Part shown: positions 1 to 9,411 of the stretch, piece after piece
How positions within the stretch are numbered: the stretch's first letter is position 1
Layout of the letters: every line of letters starts with the position of its first letter
From: JAICYJ01 sp963766445
GTDB lineage: Bacteria; Actinomycetota; Thermoleophilia; Gaiellales; JAICJC01
DNA: 64,000 nt
NCBI GenBank assembly: GCA_963766445.1
Contig: CAVXZW010000027.1
Span: 124,001 to 188,000, forward strand
Direction of reading: 5' to 3'
Translations under genes and position numbers: made by a program
The notes under the pieces: model-generated
What the model saw: the letters and a program-made list of their open reading frames with translations, nothing else
Told to the model about the DNA's origin: nothing
The model's database searches: none

Positions 1-1719
1 TCTGCTTGACCTGGCCGTCTGGATCGCCGAGGGCACGGCCTCGACGCTGGCCCGCGCGGTGGCGCTGGTGGTGCCGCCGCCGCCACCGAAGCGGCGGCTG
101 AAGCCGGTCGCGGAACCGGTTTCCGAGGACAGGCCGGTGACGCTGACCGACGCCCAGCAGGCCGCTGTGGACGCGATCGAGCGGGCGCGGGCGGACGGCG
201 CGCACGAGGTGCTGCTGCACGGCGTCACCGGATCGGGCAAGACCGAGGTCTACCTGCGGGCGATCGAGCGGGAGCTGGCGGATGGGCGGGGCGCGATCGT
301 GCTGGTGCCGGAGATCGCGCTGACGCCGCAGACGGCCGCCCGCTTCCAGGCCCGTTTCGGCGACACCGTGGCGGTGCTGCACAGCGCGCTCACCCCGGCC
401 CGGCGCGGCGCTGAGCACCGGCGCATCGCCGACGGCGAGGCGCGCGTCGTGGTGGGCGCCCGCTCGGCGGTGTTCGCCGCAATGCCGCGGCTGGGCATGA
501 TCGTGGTGGACGAGGAGCACGACGCCTCCTACAAGCACGAGAGCGATCCCCGATACGACGCCCGCCGCGTGGCTGCGAAGCGGGCCCGGCTGGAGGGCGC
601 CCTGGTCGTGTTCGGCAGCGCCACCCCGCGGCCGGAGTCCTGGCACGGCATCCCGCGCCGGATCGCGCTACCCGGGCGCGTGGGCGGGCCGCTGCCGGCG
701 GTGGAGGTCGTCGATCTGCGGCACGACGGCGGCTACCCGCTGACGCGGCCGCTGCGTGACGCGCTGGGGCGGATCGAGGACGCGGGCGGCCGTGCCATCC
801 TGCTCCAGAACCGTCGTGGCTCCGCGGCTGCGATCCACTGCCGGTCGTGCGGGCACGGCTGGCGCTGCCCGCGCTGCGACGTCTCGCTGTCGCTGCACGG
901 CGGCGCCCGCCTGGTCTGTCACCACTGCGGCTACAGCGAGCGCCCGCCGCGGGCATGTCCTGTTTGCGGCTCGGTGGACATCACCCGCATCGGCTCCGGC
1001 ACGCGGGCGGTGGAGGAGGAGCTGGGCGACCTGTTCCCGGGGCTGACCGTGCTGCGGCTGGACGCCGACGTGGCGGCCCGCAGCGACGAGCCGGAGGCCA
1101 CCCTGGCGGCGTTCCGCGCGGCGACCGGGCGGTGCTGGTGGGTACGCAGCTGGTGGCCAAGGGGCACGACGTACCCGGGGTCACGCTGGCTGCGGTGCTG
1201 GACGCCGAGACCGGGATGGCGATGCCGGACTTCCGGGCGGAGGAGCGCACGTTCGCCCTGCTGACGCAGCTGGCCGGCCGTCCCGGGCGGCCGGGCGACC
1301 CGCAGGGACGGGTGCTGATCCAGGCCTGGGAACCGGCCTCGCGGGTGGTCGAGCTGGCCGCGCGGCACGCCGTGGAGGAGTTTCTGGACGGCGAGCTGGA
1401 GCGGCGAAGCGAGCTCGGCTATCCGCCGTTCCGGCGGCTGGTGCGGGTGCTGGTGACGGCTCCCGAGCCACAGGTGGCCGAGGACATCGCCATCACGCTG
1501 GCCGACGCTGCGGCGCCGGCGCTGGGCGACGATCAGCTGCTGGGGCCGGCACCGCTGTTCCGGCTGCGTGACCGCTCGCGCAGCCATCTGCTGGTGAAGA
1601 CGGCCGACCCGCGCCGGGCGGCGGCGGTGTTCCGGGGCCTGCTGCGCGACCTGTCGGCCGACCTGCGACGGGCGGGCGCGACGGCGGTCGTCGATGTCGA
1701 TCCCCAGTCTTTCAACTAA
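1..1719 (+). CDS. priA: Primosomal protein N' (PriA helicase), 5'-truncated and frameshifted
   Basis: PriA reloads the replisome at stalled forks. The reading frame is already open at base 1, so the N-terminal DNA-binding part lies outside the window. Visible are the Walker A motif HGVTGSGKTE, the Walker B box VVDEEHD, and the zinc-binding insertion with paired cysteines (CRSCGHGWRCPRC, then CHHCG and CPVCG) inside the helicase core. The frame changes at about 1130-1140; the downstream frame continues with VLVGTQLVAKGHD, the conserved helicase motif V region, so one base appears to be missing from a G-rich stretch. Many actinobacterial PriA proteins have lost helicase motifs; this one keeps them. 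The stop codon doubles as the -10 box of the next gene. Confidence 0.93.
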
Positions 1720-1722
1720 CCT
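1717..1722 (+). promoter_or_regulatory. Leaderless-type -10 box (TAACCT) of the isochorismatase-family gene
   Basis: TAACCT lies 7 nt before the ATG at 1730, and its TAA is the priA stop codon. The spacing matches many other genes in the window and suggests transcription starting at or next to the start codon. Confidence 0.4.
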
Positions 1723-1729
1723 TCCCGGC

Positions 1730-2266
1730 ATGGCACGAGCACTGGTGATCGTCGACATCCAGAACGATTATTTCCCGGGCGGCCGCTGCGAGCTGGTCGG
1801 CCCGGAGCAGGCCGCGGAGCGAGCGTCGGTCGTGCTGGAGGGCTTCCGCGAGCGGGGCGAGCCGGTGTTCCACGTGCAGCACCTGTGGGAGGGCGACGAC
1901 GCCGAGTACCTCTCGCCCGGCACCCCCGGGGTCGAGATCCACGATTCGGTGCGGCCGGCCGCCGGAGAGCCGGTGACCCAGAAGGCCTACCCGAACAGCT
2001 TCCGCGAGACCGACCTCGAGCAGAAGCTGCGCGACGCCGGCGTCTCCGACCTGGTGATCGCGGGGATGATGACCAGCATGTGCGTGGACGCGACGGTGCG
2101 CGCGGCCGCCGACCTCGGGTTCGGCTGCACGGTCGTGCACGACGCCTGCGCGACGCTCGACCTCGAGTTCGCGGGCCGGCAGATCCCGGCGGCCAGCGTG
2201 CACGGGGCGTTCCTGGCGGCACTCGGCGACGGGTACGCAGCAGTGACCTCGGCGGACGATGTCTGA
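1730..2266 (+). CDS. Isochorismatase-family cysteine hydrolase (nicotinamidase-like)
   Basis: This 178-residue protein belongs to the cysteine-hydrolase superfamily that includes nicotinamidase and isochorismatase. The catalytic triad can be placed: Asp in VIVDIQNDYF near the N-terminus, Lys in TQKAYPNSF, and Cys in MMTSMCVDATVRAA. The start at 1730 gives the normal N-terminus (MARALVIVDIQ), is preceded by a -10-like TAACCT, and avoids overlap with priA; an upstream ATG at 1694 would add an atypical extension. The gene overlaps def by 8 bp. The substrate cannot be read from the sequence. Nicotinamidase (pncA role in NAD salvage) is possible, but the usual nicotinamidase metal-site signature is not clear. 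Confidence 0.85.
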   Translation: MARALVIVDIQNDYFPGGRCELVGPEQAAERASVVLEGFRERGEPVFHVQHLWEGDDAEYLSPGTPGVEIHDSVRPAAGEPVTQKAYPNSFRETDLEQKLRDAGVSDLVIAGMMTSMCVDATVRAAADLGFGCTVVHDACATLDLEFAGRQIPAASVHGAFLAALGDGYAAVTSADDV

Positions 2267-2858
2267 GCAGCAGGCCGAGCATCTGGACGAGCCGGTCGAC
2301 GGCGAGGCGGAGGACGAGGGCCGGCCGACGCCCGAGGAGCGGCGGGAGTGGCGTGTCGCCGCGTTGCGGCTGGTGCGACAGTATCCCGACCCGGCACTGC
2401 GCAACGCCGCCACGGCGGTGGCAGAGGTGGATGACGAGGTGCAGCGGCTGGCCGAGCGGATGCTGGATGTGATGGAGCGCGCCCACGGCGTGGGGCTGGC
2501 CGCGCCGCAGCTCGGGATCCTGCGCCGCATCCTGGTCTACCGCGCGAGCGATGAGGACGAGCCGAAGGTGCTGATCAACCCGGAGCTGGTGGAGCGCTCC
2601 GACGAGACGGAGGTGGGCACGGAAGGCTGCCTGTCGCTGCTCGGGGGCGAGCTGCAGGTGCCGGTGGCACGGCACCTGCGGGTGCGGGTGTCGGGCCGGG
2701 ACGCGGCCGGGGATGCGGTCGAGATGGACGTCGAGGGCTTCGAGGCGCGGGTGATCCAGCACGAGATCGACCACCTGGACGGCATCCTGATCTTCGACCG
2801 CGCCGAGGATCAGGAACGCCGCGAGGCGCTGCGCGAGCTGCGCCTGCACGCCGGGTGA
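2259..2858 (+). CDS. def: Peptide deformylase
   Basis: The enzyme removes the formyl group from the initiator methionine of new proteins. All three family motifs are present: GVGLAAPQLG, EGCLSL (Cys metal ligand) and QHEIDHLDG (HExxH metal site). The protein is 199 residues, with an acidic N-terminal extension of about 35 residues ahead of the catalytic domain. It overlaps the previous gene by 8 bp, and its TGA overlaps the GTG of fmt. The def-fmt pairing is the classical formylation/deformylation couple, so the two ends of formyl-methionine metabolism are made together. Confidence 0.96.
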   Translation: MSEQQAEHLDEPVDGEAEDEGRPTPEERREWRVAALRLVRQYPDPALRNAATAVAEVDDEVQRLAERMLDVMERAHGVGLAAPQLGILRRILVYRASDEDEPKVLINPELVERSDETEVGTEGCLSLLGGELQVPVARHLRVRVSGRDAAGDAVEMDVEGFEARVIQHEIDHLDGILIFDRAEDQERREALRELRLHAG

Positions 2859-3728
2859 ACGTCGCCTACTTCGGGACGTCGGAGTTCGGTGCCGAGGTGC
2901 TGCGCGCGACTCGTGGATCGGGGGGCCGTCCAGGTGGCCGCGGTGGTCAGCCAGCCCGACCGGCCCAGCGGCCGCGGGCGCGCGCTGACCGCGCCGCCGG
3001 TGGCGGCGGCGGCGCGTGAGCTGGGGCTGCCGCTGGCACAGCCGCAGGACGCCAGCGCCGAGCCGCCGGAGGCGGAGGCCGGAGTGGTGGTGGCGTTCGG
3101 GCAGATCCTGCGGGCGCCGCTGCTGGGCGCGTACCCGCTGGTCAACCTGCACCCCTCGGCGCTGCCGCGCTGGCGCGGGGCGGCGCCGGTGGAGCGTGCG
3201 ATCATGGCCGGCGATGCCGAGACGGCGGTGGCGGTGATCGAGGTGGCATCGGAGCTCGACGCGGGCCCGATCCTGGCCGAGCAGCGGATTCCGATCGGCG
3301 AGCATGATGACGCGGGAGCGGTGCGGCGGGCGGCGCTCGAGCTGGGCGTGCCGCTGCTGGAGCGGGCGTTGCTGGAGCGGCCGGAGCCGCGGGCGCAGGA
3401 CGAGCAGGGGGTCACCTACGCCCACAAGATCGAGGCGGCGGAGCGGGTGCTTGACTGGTCGCGCCCGGCGATCGAGCTCGACCGGAAGGTGCGGGCGCTG
3501 TCGCCGCACATCGGGGCGCGGACGGCGCTGGACGGGCGGCCGTGCCAGGTGTGGCGTGCGCAGCCGCTCGCGCAGGGCCGGGGAGCGGGGGAGGTCGGCG
3601 CGGAGCTGGTGGTCGGCTGCGGCGAGGGCGCCCTGCAGATTCTGGAGCTGCAGCCGGCGGGCAAGGGGCGGATGGCGGCGGGGGACTTCCTGCGCGGGCT
3701 GCGCGAGCCGCCCGTGCGTGCGACGTGA
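2855..3728 (+). CDS. fmt: Methionyl-tRNA formyltransferase (frameshifted near 5' end)
   Basis: Formylates Met-tRNA(fMet) using 10-formyltetrahydrofolate. The GTG at 2855 overlaps the def stop, and the first residues (NVAYFGTSEFGAEVL) are the conserved folate-domain start. The frame then changes near 2905, where the downstream frame continues RLVDRGAVQVAAVVSQPDRPSGRGR. The catalytic loop is seen as LHPSALPRWRGAAP (family SLLPRWRGAAPI). The C-terminal OB-type domain follows, ending VRAT. An indel rather than a biological shift is the likely cause, since both halves are well conserved. The stop overlaps the GTG of rsmB. Confidence 0.93.
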
Positions 3729-4927
3729 GCGGGCCGGACGCTCGGCGGGTGGCCTACGAGGTGGTGCGGCGCACCTTCGAGCAGGGGGCGTACGCGGACA
3801 GGGCGTTCGCGGGCGAGGCGACAGGGATGGAGGGGCGGGAGCGGCGCCAGGCGATGCGGATGGCATACGGCGCGGTGCAGCGGATGCGGACGGTCGACCA
3901 CGCGGTCGAGCAGCTGGGCGGCAGGCGGCCGATGCGGCTGCAGGCGCCGCTGCGAAACGCGCTGCGGGTGAGTGGATATGAGCTGCTGTTCTCGGACGCG
4001 GTGCCGGCGCGGGCGGCGGTCAGCGAGGGGGTGGATCTGGCACGGGACGTGGCCGGACCACAGGTCGCGGGCCTGGCGAACGCGGTGCTGCGGCGGATCG
4101 CCGAGGCCGGCCCGGAGTGGGTGGAGTCGCTGCCGCCGGGGCTGCGCTTCTCGTACCCGGACTGGGTGATGGAGGAGTGGACGGCGCTGATGGGGGCCGA
4201 CGGCGCGAACGCCTGCGCAGACGCGCAGAACCGGCCCGCGGAGCTGTGCGTGCGGGTGAACACGCTGCGGGGAGATGCTCCCGAGCTGGGCGCGGCGGCA
4301 CGAGCGGTGGACGGGCTGCCGGAGGCGCTGGTGCTGGAGGAGATGATCGACGTGACCGCCACCGAGGCGTTTGCGAGCGGGGCGGTGTGGCCGCAGTCGC
4401 GGTCGTCGATGCGGCCGGCGCGGATGCTCGATCCACGGCCCGGCATGCGCGTGCTCGACCTGTGTGCGGCTCCGGGCGGCAAGTCCGGGCAGCTGGCGGC
4501 GCTGATGGAGAACCGGGGCGAGCTGGTCTGCGTCGAACGACACGCCGGCCGGGCCGCGGAGCTCGAGCGCACGCTGGCACGGTTCGGCGCCACCTGCGCC
4601 CGGGTGGTGCGGGCCGACGTGCTGGAGTTCGCCGAGGCGGGCTTCGACCGGATCCTGCTCGACCCGCCCTGCAGCGGCCTCGGGGTGCTGGCGGGACGCC
4701 CGGACGCGCGCTGGCGGCGAACACCGCAGGACGCCGCCGAGCTGGCGGAGCTGCAGCGGGCGATGCTCGGGCACGCGCGCGGCCTGCTGGCACCGGGTGG
4801 CGGACTCGTGTACTCGGTCTGCACGCTCCGCCGCGACGAGTGCGAGGGAGTGCTGCCCGGCGGGGACTACCTGCTGCCCCAGACCGAGGGCAGCGACGGC
4901 TTCTACATCGCCGCCACCGGCGCCTGA
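3725..4927 (+). CDS. rsmB: 16S rRNA (cytosine-967-C5)-methyltransferase RsmB
   Basis: A 400-residue SAM-dependent RNA m5C methyltransferase. The N-terminal NusB-like RNA-binding domain covers roughly residues 1-140. The Rossmann domain then shows DLCAAPGGKSGQL (SAM site), DPPCSGLGVL (catalytic Pro-Cys) and YSVCTL (second, product-releasing Cys). The GTG start overlaps the fmt stop. The def-fmt-rsmB order is conserved in many bacteria. A GC-rich palindrome starting 5 bp after the stop suggests the transcription unit ends here. Confidence 0.95.
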   Translation: MSGPDARRVAYEVVRRTFEQGAYADRAFAGEATGMEGRERRQAMRMAYGAVQRMRTVDHAVEQLGGRRPMRLQAPLRNALRVSGYELLFSDAVPARAAVSEGVDLARDVAGPQVAGLANAVLRRIAEAGPEWVESLPPGLRFSYPDWVMEEWTALMGADGANACADAQNRPAELCVRVNTLRGDAPELGAAARAVDGLPEALVLEEMIDVTATEAFASGAVWPQSRSSMRPARMLDPRPGMRVLDLCAAPGGKSGQLAALMENRGELVCVERHAGRAAELERTLARFGATCARVVRADVLEFAEAGFDRILLDPPCSGLGVLAGRPDARWRRTPQDAAELAELQRAMLGHARGLLAPGGGLVYSVCTLRRDECEGVLPGGDYLLPQTEGSDGFYIAATGA

Positions 4928-4931
4928 CCGA

Positions 4932-4949
4932 CGGCGGCCGGGGCCGCCG
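4932..4949. terminator. GC-only palindrome right after rsmB
   Basis: CGGCGGCC (4932-4939) pairs with GGCCGCCG (4942-4949) across a 2-nt loop, starting 5 bp after the rsmB stop. There is no T-run, so it is a hairpin of the kind often found at actinobacterial operon ends rather than a textbook terminator. Confidence 0.4.
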
Positions 4950-5073
4950 AATGCAACGGCCGGCGTGACGCTTCCGTTGCCTGCGGCCTGGTTGCGGCGA
5001 TGCAACGGCCGCCGTGCACGATCGCCGCGGGCCCGCATGGCTGCGTCGCTCGCGGCGACGGCCACGCGCGACC

Positions 5074-5102
5074 GCAACACCGGCGCCTGGCACCGGTGTT
5101 GC
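5074..5102. terminator. Perfect 10-bp hairpin in the rsmB-rpe gap
   Basis: GCAACACCGG (5074-5083) pairs perfectly with CCGGTGTTGC (5093-5102) over a 9-nt loop. The 274-bp gap 4928-5201 otherwise holds two near-identical copies of ATGCAACGGCCG (about 4950 and 5002) and complementary CCGTTGC, so several alternative stems are possible. No coding frame in the gap looks real. No T-run follows. Confidence 0.4.
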
Positions 5103-5187
5103 CAACGCCGAGGTCACAGGGTGCCCGCCGAGGTGTAACAAGCGACGCGCCTGAGCCGTGTCTGCGCATCGCACCCGAGCGCTTCAC

Positions 5188-5193
5188 TATCCT
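5188..5193 (+). promoter_or_regulatory. Leaderless-type -10 box (TATCCT) of rpe
   Basis: TATCCT is 8 nt upstream of the rpe ATG at 5202. It probably drives rpe and the riboflavin genes after it. No FMN-riboswitch sequence is visible in the gap. Confidence 0.4.
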
Positions 5194-5201
5194 GCCAGCG
5201 C

Positions 5202-5897
5202 ATGCGGGAGTGGCCCTCTTCGGTCGAGGTGGCTCCGTCGATCCTGTCGGCGGACTTCGGCCGCATGCGCGAACAGGTGGGCGAGGTGCTGGACGCGGGC
5301 GCCCGCGTCATCCACATCGACGTGATGGACGGCCATTTCGTCCCCGTGATCACCTTCGGGCCGAAGATGGTGGCCGACATCACCGAGCTGATCCACGACC
5401 GCGGCGGCTTCGCGGACGTGCACCTGATGATCGAGCAGCCGGAGCGCCATATCGACCAGTTTGCGGCGGCCGGGGCCGACAGCATCACGGTGCACGTCGA
5501 GACCTGCCCGCACCTGCACCGCACCCTCCACGCCATCCACGATCTCGGCTGCCGGGCCGGTGTGACGCTGAACCCGGCCACCCCGGTGGCGGCGCTCGAG
5601 GAGGCGGCGCGGTACGCGGACGTGCTGCTGTGCATGAGCGTCAACCCCGGATTCGGCGGGCAGGCCTTCATCCCCGCGACGCTCGACCGCCTGCCGCTCA
5701 TGCGCGAGCTGGCCGAAGGGCGCGCGGAGCCCGTGCAGGTGGAGGTCGACGGCGGCGTAGGGCCGACCACCATCGCCGACGTGCACCGCGCCGGCGCCAA
5801 CATCCTGGTTGCCGGGTCGGCCGTCTTCTCGACGCCGGTGCCCGGCGACGCCTACCGCGAGCTGGTTTCCCTCGCGGCCGGCCACAGCCGGGTTTGA
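5202..5897 (+). CDS. rpe: Ribulose-phosphate 3-epimerase
   Basis: Interconverts ribulose-5-phosphate and xylulose-5-phosphate in the pentose phosphate pathway. It also supplies ribulose-5-phosphate, the precursor used by RibBA downstream. The 231-residue TIM barrel shows APSILSADF at the N-terminus, HIDVMDGHFVP (metal His and catalytic Asp), VHLMIEQP, CMSVNPGFGGQ and VEVDGGV (second catalytic Asp). The stop overlaps the ATG of ribD, so it is translationally linked to the riboflavin genes. Confidence 0.95.
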   Translation: MREWPSSVEVAPSILSADFGRMREQVGEVLDAGARVIHIDVMDGHFVPVITFGPKMVADITELIHDRGGFADVHLMIEQPERHIDQFAAAGADSITVHVETCPHLHRTLHAIHDLGCRAGVTLNPATPVAALEEAARYADVLLCMSVNPGFGGQAFIPATLDRLPLMRELAEGRAEPVQVEVDGGVGPTTIADVHRAGANILVAGSAVFSTPVPGDAYRELVSLAAGHSRV

Positions 5898-6977
5898 TGA
5901 CCCCGCAGGACGTCCTGCGTACCTTGGACGCGGTGCCTCGAGCTGGCCGAGCTGGGCGCTCGCACCGCGGCGCCGAATCCGATGGTCGGGTGCGTGCTCG
6001 TGCGCGACGGCGCCGTCATCGGCGAGGGCTGGCACGAGCGCCCGGGATCGCCGCACGCCGAGGTGATCGCCCTGGCGGCCGCGGGCGACGCCTCGGGTGC
6101 CACCGCCTACGTCAGCCTCGAGCCGTGCGCGCACCATGGCCGCACGCCGCCCTGCTCCGAGGCCCTGATCGCCGCCGGCGTCGCCCGCGTGGTGATCGCG
6201 TCGATCGACCCGGATCCCCGCACCAACGGACGGGGCATCGAGCGGTTGCGCGCCGGAGGCGTCGAGGTGGAGCTGGCAACGGCGACATCGAGCGCCAGGC
6301 CCGCCACCAGAACGCCGGGTTCCGCACGCTCGTGCGTCTGGGGCGCCCGCACGTCACCTACAAGGCCGCCGTCAGCATCGACGGCCGCGTGGCCGCACCC
6401 GGCGGCGAGCCGCGCTGGATCTCATCGCCGCAGAGCCGGGCGCTGGTGCACGAGTGGCGGGCGCGGTCGGGCGCCGTCGCCGTCGGCATCGGCACCGCGC
6501 TTGCCGACGATCCGACGCTGACCGCACGAGACTGCGTGCCGCCGGCGGAGCGCCAGCCGCTGCGGGTCGTGTTCGACCGCTGCGGCGCGGCTACCTGTGG
6601 GCTCGGCGCTGGTGCGGAGCGTCGGCGAGGGCCCGGTGGCGGTGGTGTGCCGTCCGGGCGCGCCCGGGATCGTCACACTCGCCGCGGCCGGGGTCGAGGC
6701 GATCGAGGCGATCGACGCCGGCCATGCGCTGGCCGAGCTGGGGCGCCGTGGCGTGGCGACGATGCTGCTGGAGGGAGGCCCCACCCTCGCCGCGGCGCTC
6801 CAGGGCGACGGTCTGGTCGACCGGCTGGCGTTGTTCGTGGCGCCGCTGGTGCTGGGTGCAGGGCCAAACGCGCTGGAGGGCTGGGCCGCCATGCGGCTGG
6901 ACGAGGGGGAGCTCGAGCTGAGCAGCCGCCCGGTCGGCCCGGATACGCTGCTGGTGGCCGACGTGCACGAGGTCTGA
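5897..6977 (+). CDS. ribD: Bifunctional riboflavin deaminase-reductase RibD (three frameshifts)
   Basis: RibD deaminates the pyrimidine produced by GTP cyclohydrolase II and reduces the ribose side chain. The ATG at 5897 overlaps the rpe stop. The deaminase domain shows APNPMVGCVLV, then PHAEV (zinc His and catalytic Glu) and EPCAHHGRTPPCS (zinc cysteines). The reductase domain shows YKAAVSIDGRVA, WISSPQSRALVH and TMLLEGGPTLAAAL. The frame must change at about 5930, 6290 and 6590. At 6290 restoring one C in GGCAAC gives the expected ELANGDIERQARHQN. The pieces join into one complete enzyme. Confidence 0.92.
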
Positions 6978-6989
6978 GGAGGGGCGGCG

Positions 6990-7581
6990 ATGTTCACCGG
7001 GATCGTGATCGAGCAGGGCGTGGTGGCGGAGCCGCCGCCCCGGCTGCGGCTGCGCGCGCCCGGCGTCGCCGCCGACGCCGCGATCGGCGACTCGGTGGCC
7101 GTGGACGGTTGCTGCCTGACGGTCACCGAGATCGACGGTGTCGTGCTCGCGTTCGACGCCGTGCCCGAGACGCTGCGGCGCACCAACCTGGGGCGCCTGC
7201 AGCCGGGCGACGAGGTCAACCTCGAGCCCGCCCTCCGCGCCGGCGACCGCATGGGCGGCCACCTGGTGCAGGGGCACGTCGACGCGGTCGGATCGCTGCG
7301 TGACATCGCCGCCGAGGCGGACGCGGTCAACATGACCTTCGCGGCACCCGAGACAGGTGCTGCGCTACGTGATCGAGAAGGGCTCGATCGCGGTCAACGG
7401 CGTCGCATTGACCGTGACCGCGTTCGATGACGAGAGCTTCTCGGTGTCGGTGATTCCGCACACGCTGGCGGTCACCAACCTGGGCCGCCTGACCCCGGGC
7501 GACCAGATCAACCTGGAAGCCGACCTGTTCGGCAAGTACGTGGAACGGATGCAGGCCGGCCGAGCGTCACAAACCGGGTGA
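6990..7581 (+). CDS. ribE: Riboflavin synthase alpha chain (one frameshift)
   Basis: Dismutates two 6,7-dimethyl-8-ribityllumazines to riboflavin. The lumazine-binding barrel is duplicated: MFTGIVIEQG opens the first copy with SVAVDGCCLTVTEI, and the second has IEKGSIAVNGVALTV. The frame changes near 7357 between APE and VLRYVIEKG, where one extra base (or two missing) is needed. The start is an ATG at 6990, preceded by a GGAGGGG ribosome-binding site 12 bp after ribD. Confidence 0.94.
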
Positions 7582-7587
7582 TACGCT
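7582..7587 (+). promoter_or_regulatory. Leaderless-type -10 box (TACGCT) before ribBA
   Basis: TACGCT lies 7 nt upstream of the ribBA ATG, directly after the ribE stop. It suggests an internal promoter inside the riboflavin cluster. Confidence 0.35.
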
Positions 7588-7594
7588 GACGCCG

Positions 7595-8902
7595 ATGACC
7601 GTGGATGAGACCTACCACAGGCTCTACCCCGACCTCGTGGACTCGCCGTTCGCGACGGTCGAGGAGGCCCTGGACGAGATGCGCGCCGGCCGCATGATCG
7701 TCGTCGTCGACTCGCCCGACCGCGAGAACGAGGGCGACCTGGTGATGGCGGCCGACTGCATCACGCCCGACGCCGTCAACTTCATGGCCCGCCATGCCCG
7801 TGGGCTGATCTGCCTGGCGCTGACGGCCGAGCGCTGCGACGAGCTGGGCCTGCCGATGATGACCGAGCGCAACCGCACCCAGTTCGGCACCGCCTTCACC
7901 GTCTCGATCGAGGCCAGCTCAGGCGTGTCCACCGGCATCTCGGCCGCCGACCGCGCGCACACCATCCAGGTCGCCGTTGACCCGGCGACGCGGCCGGACG
8001 ACCTCGTCCAGCCGGGGCACGTGTTCCCGCTGCGCGCGCAGCCCTACGGCGTGCTGGAGCGTACCGGCCAGACCGAGGCCTCCGTCGATCTCGCGCGGCT
8101 GGCCGGGTTCTCGCCGGCCGGCGTGATCTGCGAGGTGATGAACGAGGATGGGTCGATGGCGCGGCTGCCCGACCTGATCCCCTACTGCGAGCAGCACGGC
8201 CTGAAGATGATCACCGTGGCCGACCTGATCGCCTACCGCCATCGCCGCGAGAAGCTGGTCGAGCGGATCGCGAGCGCCCAGATGCCGACCCGCTACGGCG
8301 AGTTCGTGTCGCACGGCTATCGCTCGATGATCGACGGCCAGCACCACGTGGCCCTCGTGATGGGCGACGTGCGCGACACGCCGGACGTGCTGGTGCGCGT
8401 CCACTCCGAGTGCGTCACCGGCGACGTGTTCCACTCGCTGCGCTGCGACTGCGGCGAGCAGCTGGAGCGCGCGCTGTCGCAGATCGCACTGGAGGGGCGG
8501 GGGGTGCTGCTGTACCTGGCCCAGGAGGGCCGCGGCATCGGCCTGCTCAACAAGCTGCGCGCGTACGAGCTCCAGGAGCAGGGCCTGGACACTGTCGACG
8601 CCAACATCGCGCTCGGCCTGCCGGTCGATTCGCGCGACTACGGCATGGGCGCCCAGATCCTGGCCGACCTCGGCCTGACCAGCATCCGGGTGATGACCAA
8701 CAACCCGAAGAAGCTCGTGGGCCTCGAGGGCTATGGCCTGACGGTTACCGAGCAGGTCCCGATCGTGGCCGAGCCCAACCCGGTGAACGCCGAGTACCTG
8801 CGCACCAAGGTCGAGCGGATGGGCCACACGATCACCCACCAGGGCCGCCAGCTCGACACCTCCGTGCCCGCCCCGTTCACGGAAGGGCCGTTCGGACCGT
8901 GA
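7595..8902 (+). CDS. ribBA: Bifunctional DHBP synthase / GTP cyclohydrolase II
   Basis: A 435-residue fusion catalysing both entry steps of riboflavin synthesis. Residues about 1-215 form 3,4-dihydroxy-2-butanone-4-phosphate synthase, with DRENEGDLVMAAD (acidic metal loop), MARHARGLIC and GVSTGISAADRA. The remainder is GTP cyclohydrolase II, with HSECVTGDVFHSLRCDCGEQL (three zinc cysteines) and YLAQEGRGIGLLNKL. The gene is intact, unlike ribD and ribE next to it. Its TGA overlaps the GTG of ribH. Confidence 0.97.
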   Translation: MTVDETYHRLYPDLVDSPFATVEEALDEMRAGRMIVVVDSPDRENEGDLVMAADCITPDAVNFMARHARGLICLALTAERCDELGLPMMTERNRTQFGTAFTVSIEASSGVSTGISAADRAHTIQVAVDPATRPDDLVQPGHVFPLRAQPYGVLERTGQTEASVDLARLAGFSPAGVICEVMNEDGSMARLPDLIPYCEQHGLKMITVADLIAYRHRREKLVERIASAQMPTRYGEFVSHGYRSMIDGQHHVALVMGDVRDTPDVLVRVHSECVTGDVFHSLRCDCGEQLERALSQIALEGRGVLLYLAQEGRGIGLLNKLRAYELQEQGLDTVDANIALGLPVDSRDYGMGAQILADLGLTSIRVMTNNPKKLVGLEGYGLTVTEQVPIVAEPNPVNAEYLRTKVERMGHTITHQGRQLDTSVPAPFTEGPFGP

Positions 8903-9411
8903 GCGAGTTCGGGGTCGGCACCATCGTGGTGCCGGACGGGTGCAACTGGATCGCGGGGCGGCCGCAGTCCGAGCTCGACATCGCGATCGTCGCGTCGCGG
9001 TTCAACGCCGACATCGTGCAGAAGCTGCTGGACGGCGCCGTGGCGGAGCTCGAGAGCCACGGCATCGTGCGCGAGCGGATCACCGTGGTGCTGGTGCCGG
9101 GTGCCTGGGAGCTGCCGCTGGCCTGCCGGCGGCTGGCCGAAGCCGGCGGGCATCACGCGGTGGTCGCGCTGGGCTGCGTGATCCGCGGCGAGACCCCGCA
9201 CTTCGACTACGTCTGCGCCGAGGCCGCCCGCGGCATCACCGACGCGGCCGCGGCCACCGGCGTGCCGGTCGCATTCGGCGTGGTCACGGCCAACACGCTC
9301 GAGCAGGCCGAGGCCCGTTCCGGCGGCGCGCACGGAAACAAGGGCTGCGAGGCGGCGGATGCCGCGGTCGAGATGGCCGAGCTGATGCGCATGCTGCCGC
9401 GCGCGAACTAG
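8899..9411 (+). CDS. ribH: 6,7-dimethyl-8-ribityllumazine synthase
   Basis: Condenses the butanone phosphate made by RibBA with the pyrimidine made by RibD. The GTG at 8899 overlaps the ribBA stop and gives 170 residues. Family features are ASRFNADIV, LVPGAWELPLA, GCVIRGETPHFDYVC and the catalytic-His region SGGAHGNKGCEAADA. It ends the riboflavin set, and its TAG overlaps, tail to tail, the stop of the minus-strand dioxygenase gene. Confidence 0.96.
   Translation: MSEFGVGTIVVPDGCNWIAGRPQSELDIAIVASRFNADIVQKLLDGAVAELESHGIVRERITVVLVPGAWELPLACRRLAEAGGHHAVVALGCVIRGETPHFDYVCAEAARGITDAAAATGVPVAFGVVTANTLEQAEARSGGAHGNKGCEAADAAVEMAELMRMLPRAN

Noticed and set aside
1125..1145. Programmed ribosomal frameshift in priA
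   Set aside because: No slippery heptamer with a downstream structure stands out, and similar breaks occur at random in many other genes, so a missing base is the simpler explanation.
1716..3866. 716-codon minus-strand open frame opposite def and fmt
   Set aside because: Antisense shadow of clearly identified plus-strand genes; composition is typical of reverse-complemented high-GC codons.
4928..5201. FMN riboswitch before the riboflavin genes
   Set aside because: I looked for the conserved RFN-element core and did not see it; only simple hairpins are present.
5000..7303. Very long alternative open frame across rpe and ribD
   Set aside because: Arg/Gly/Pro-rich translation without family features; it only shares short pieces with ribD where that gene is frameshifted. 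Long shadow frames are expected at this GC content.
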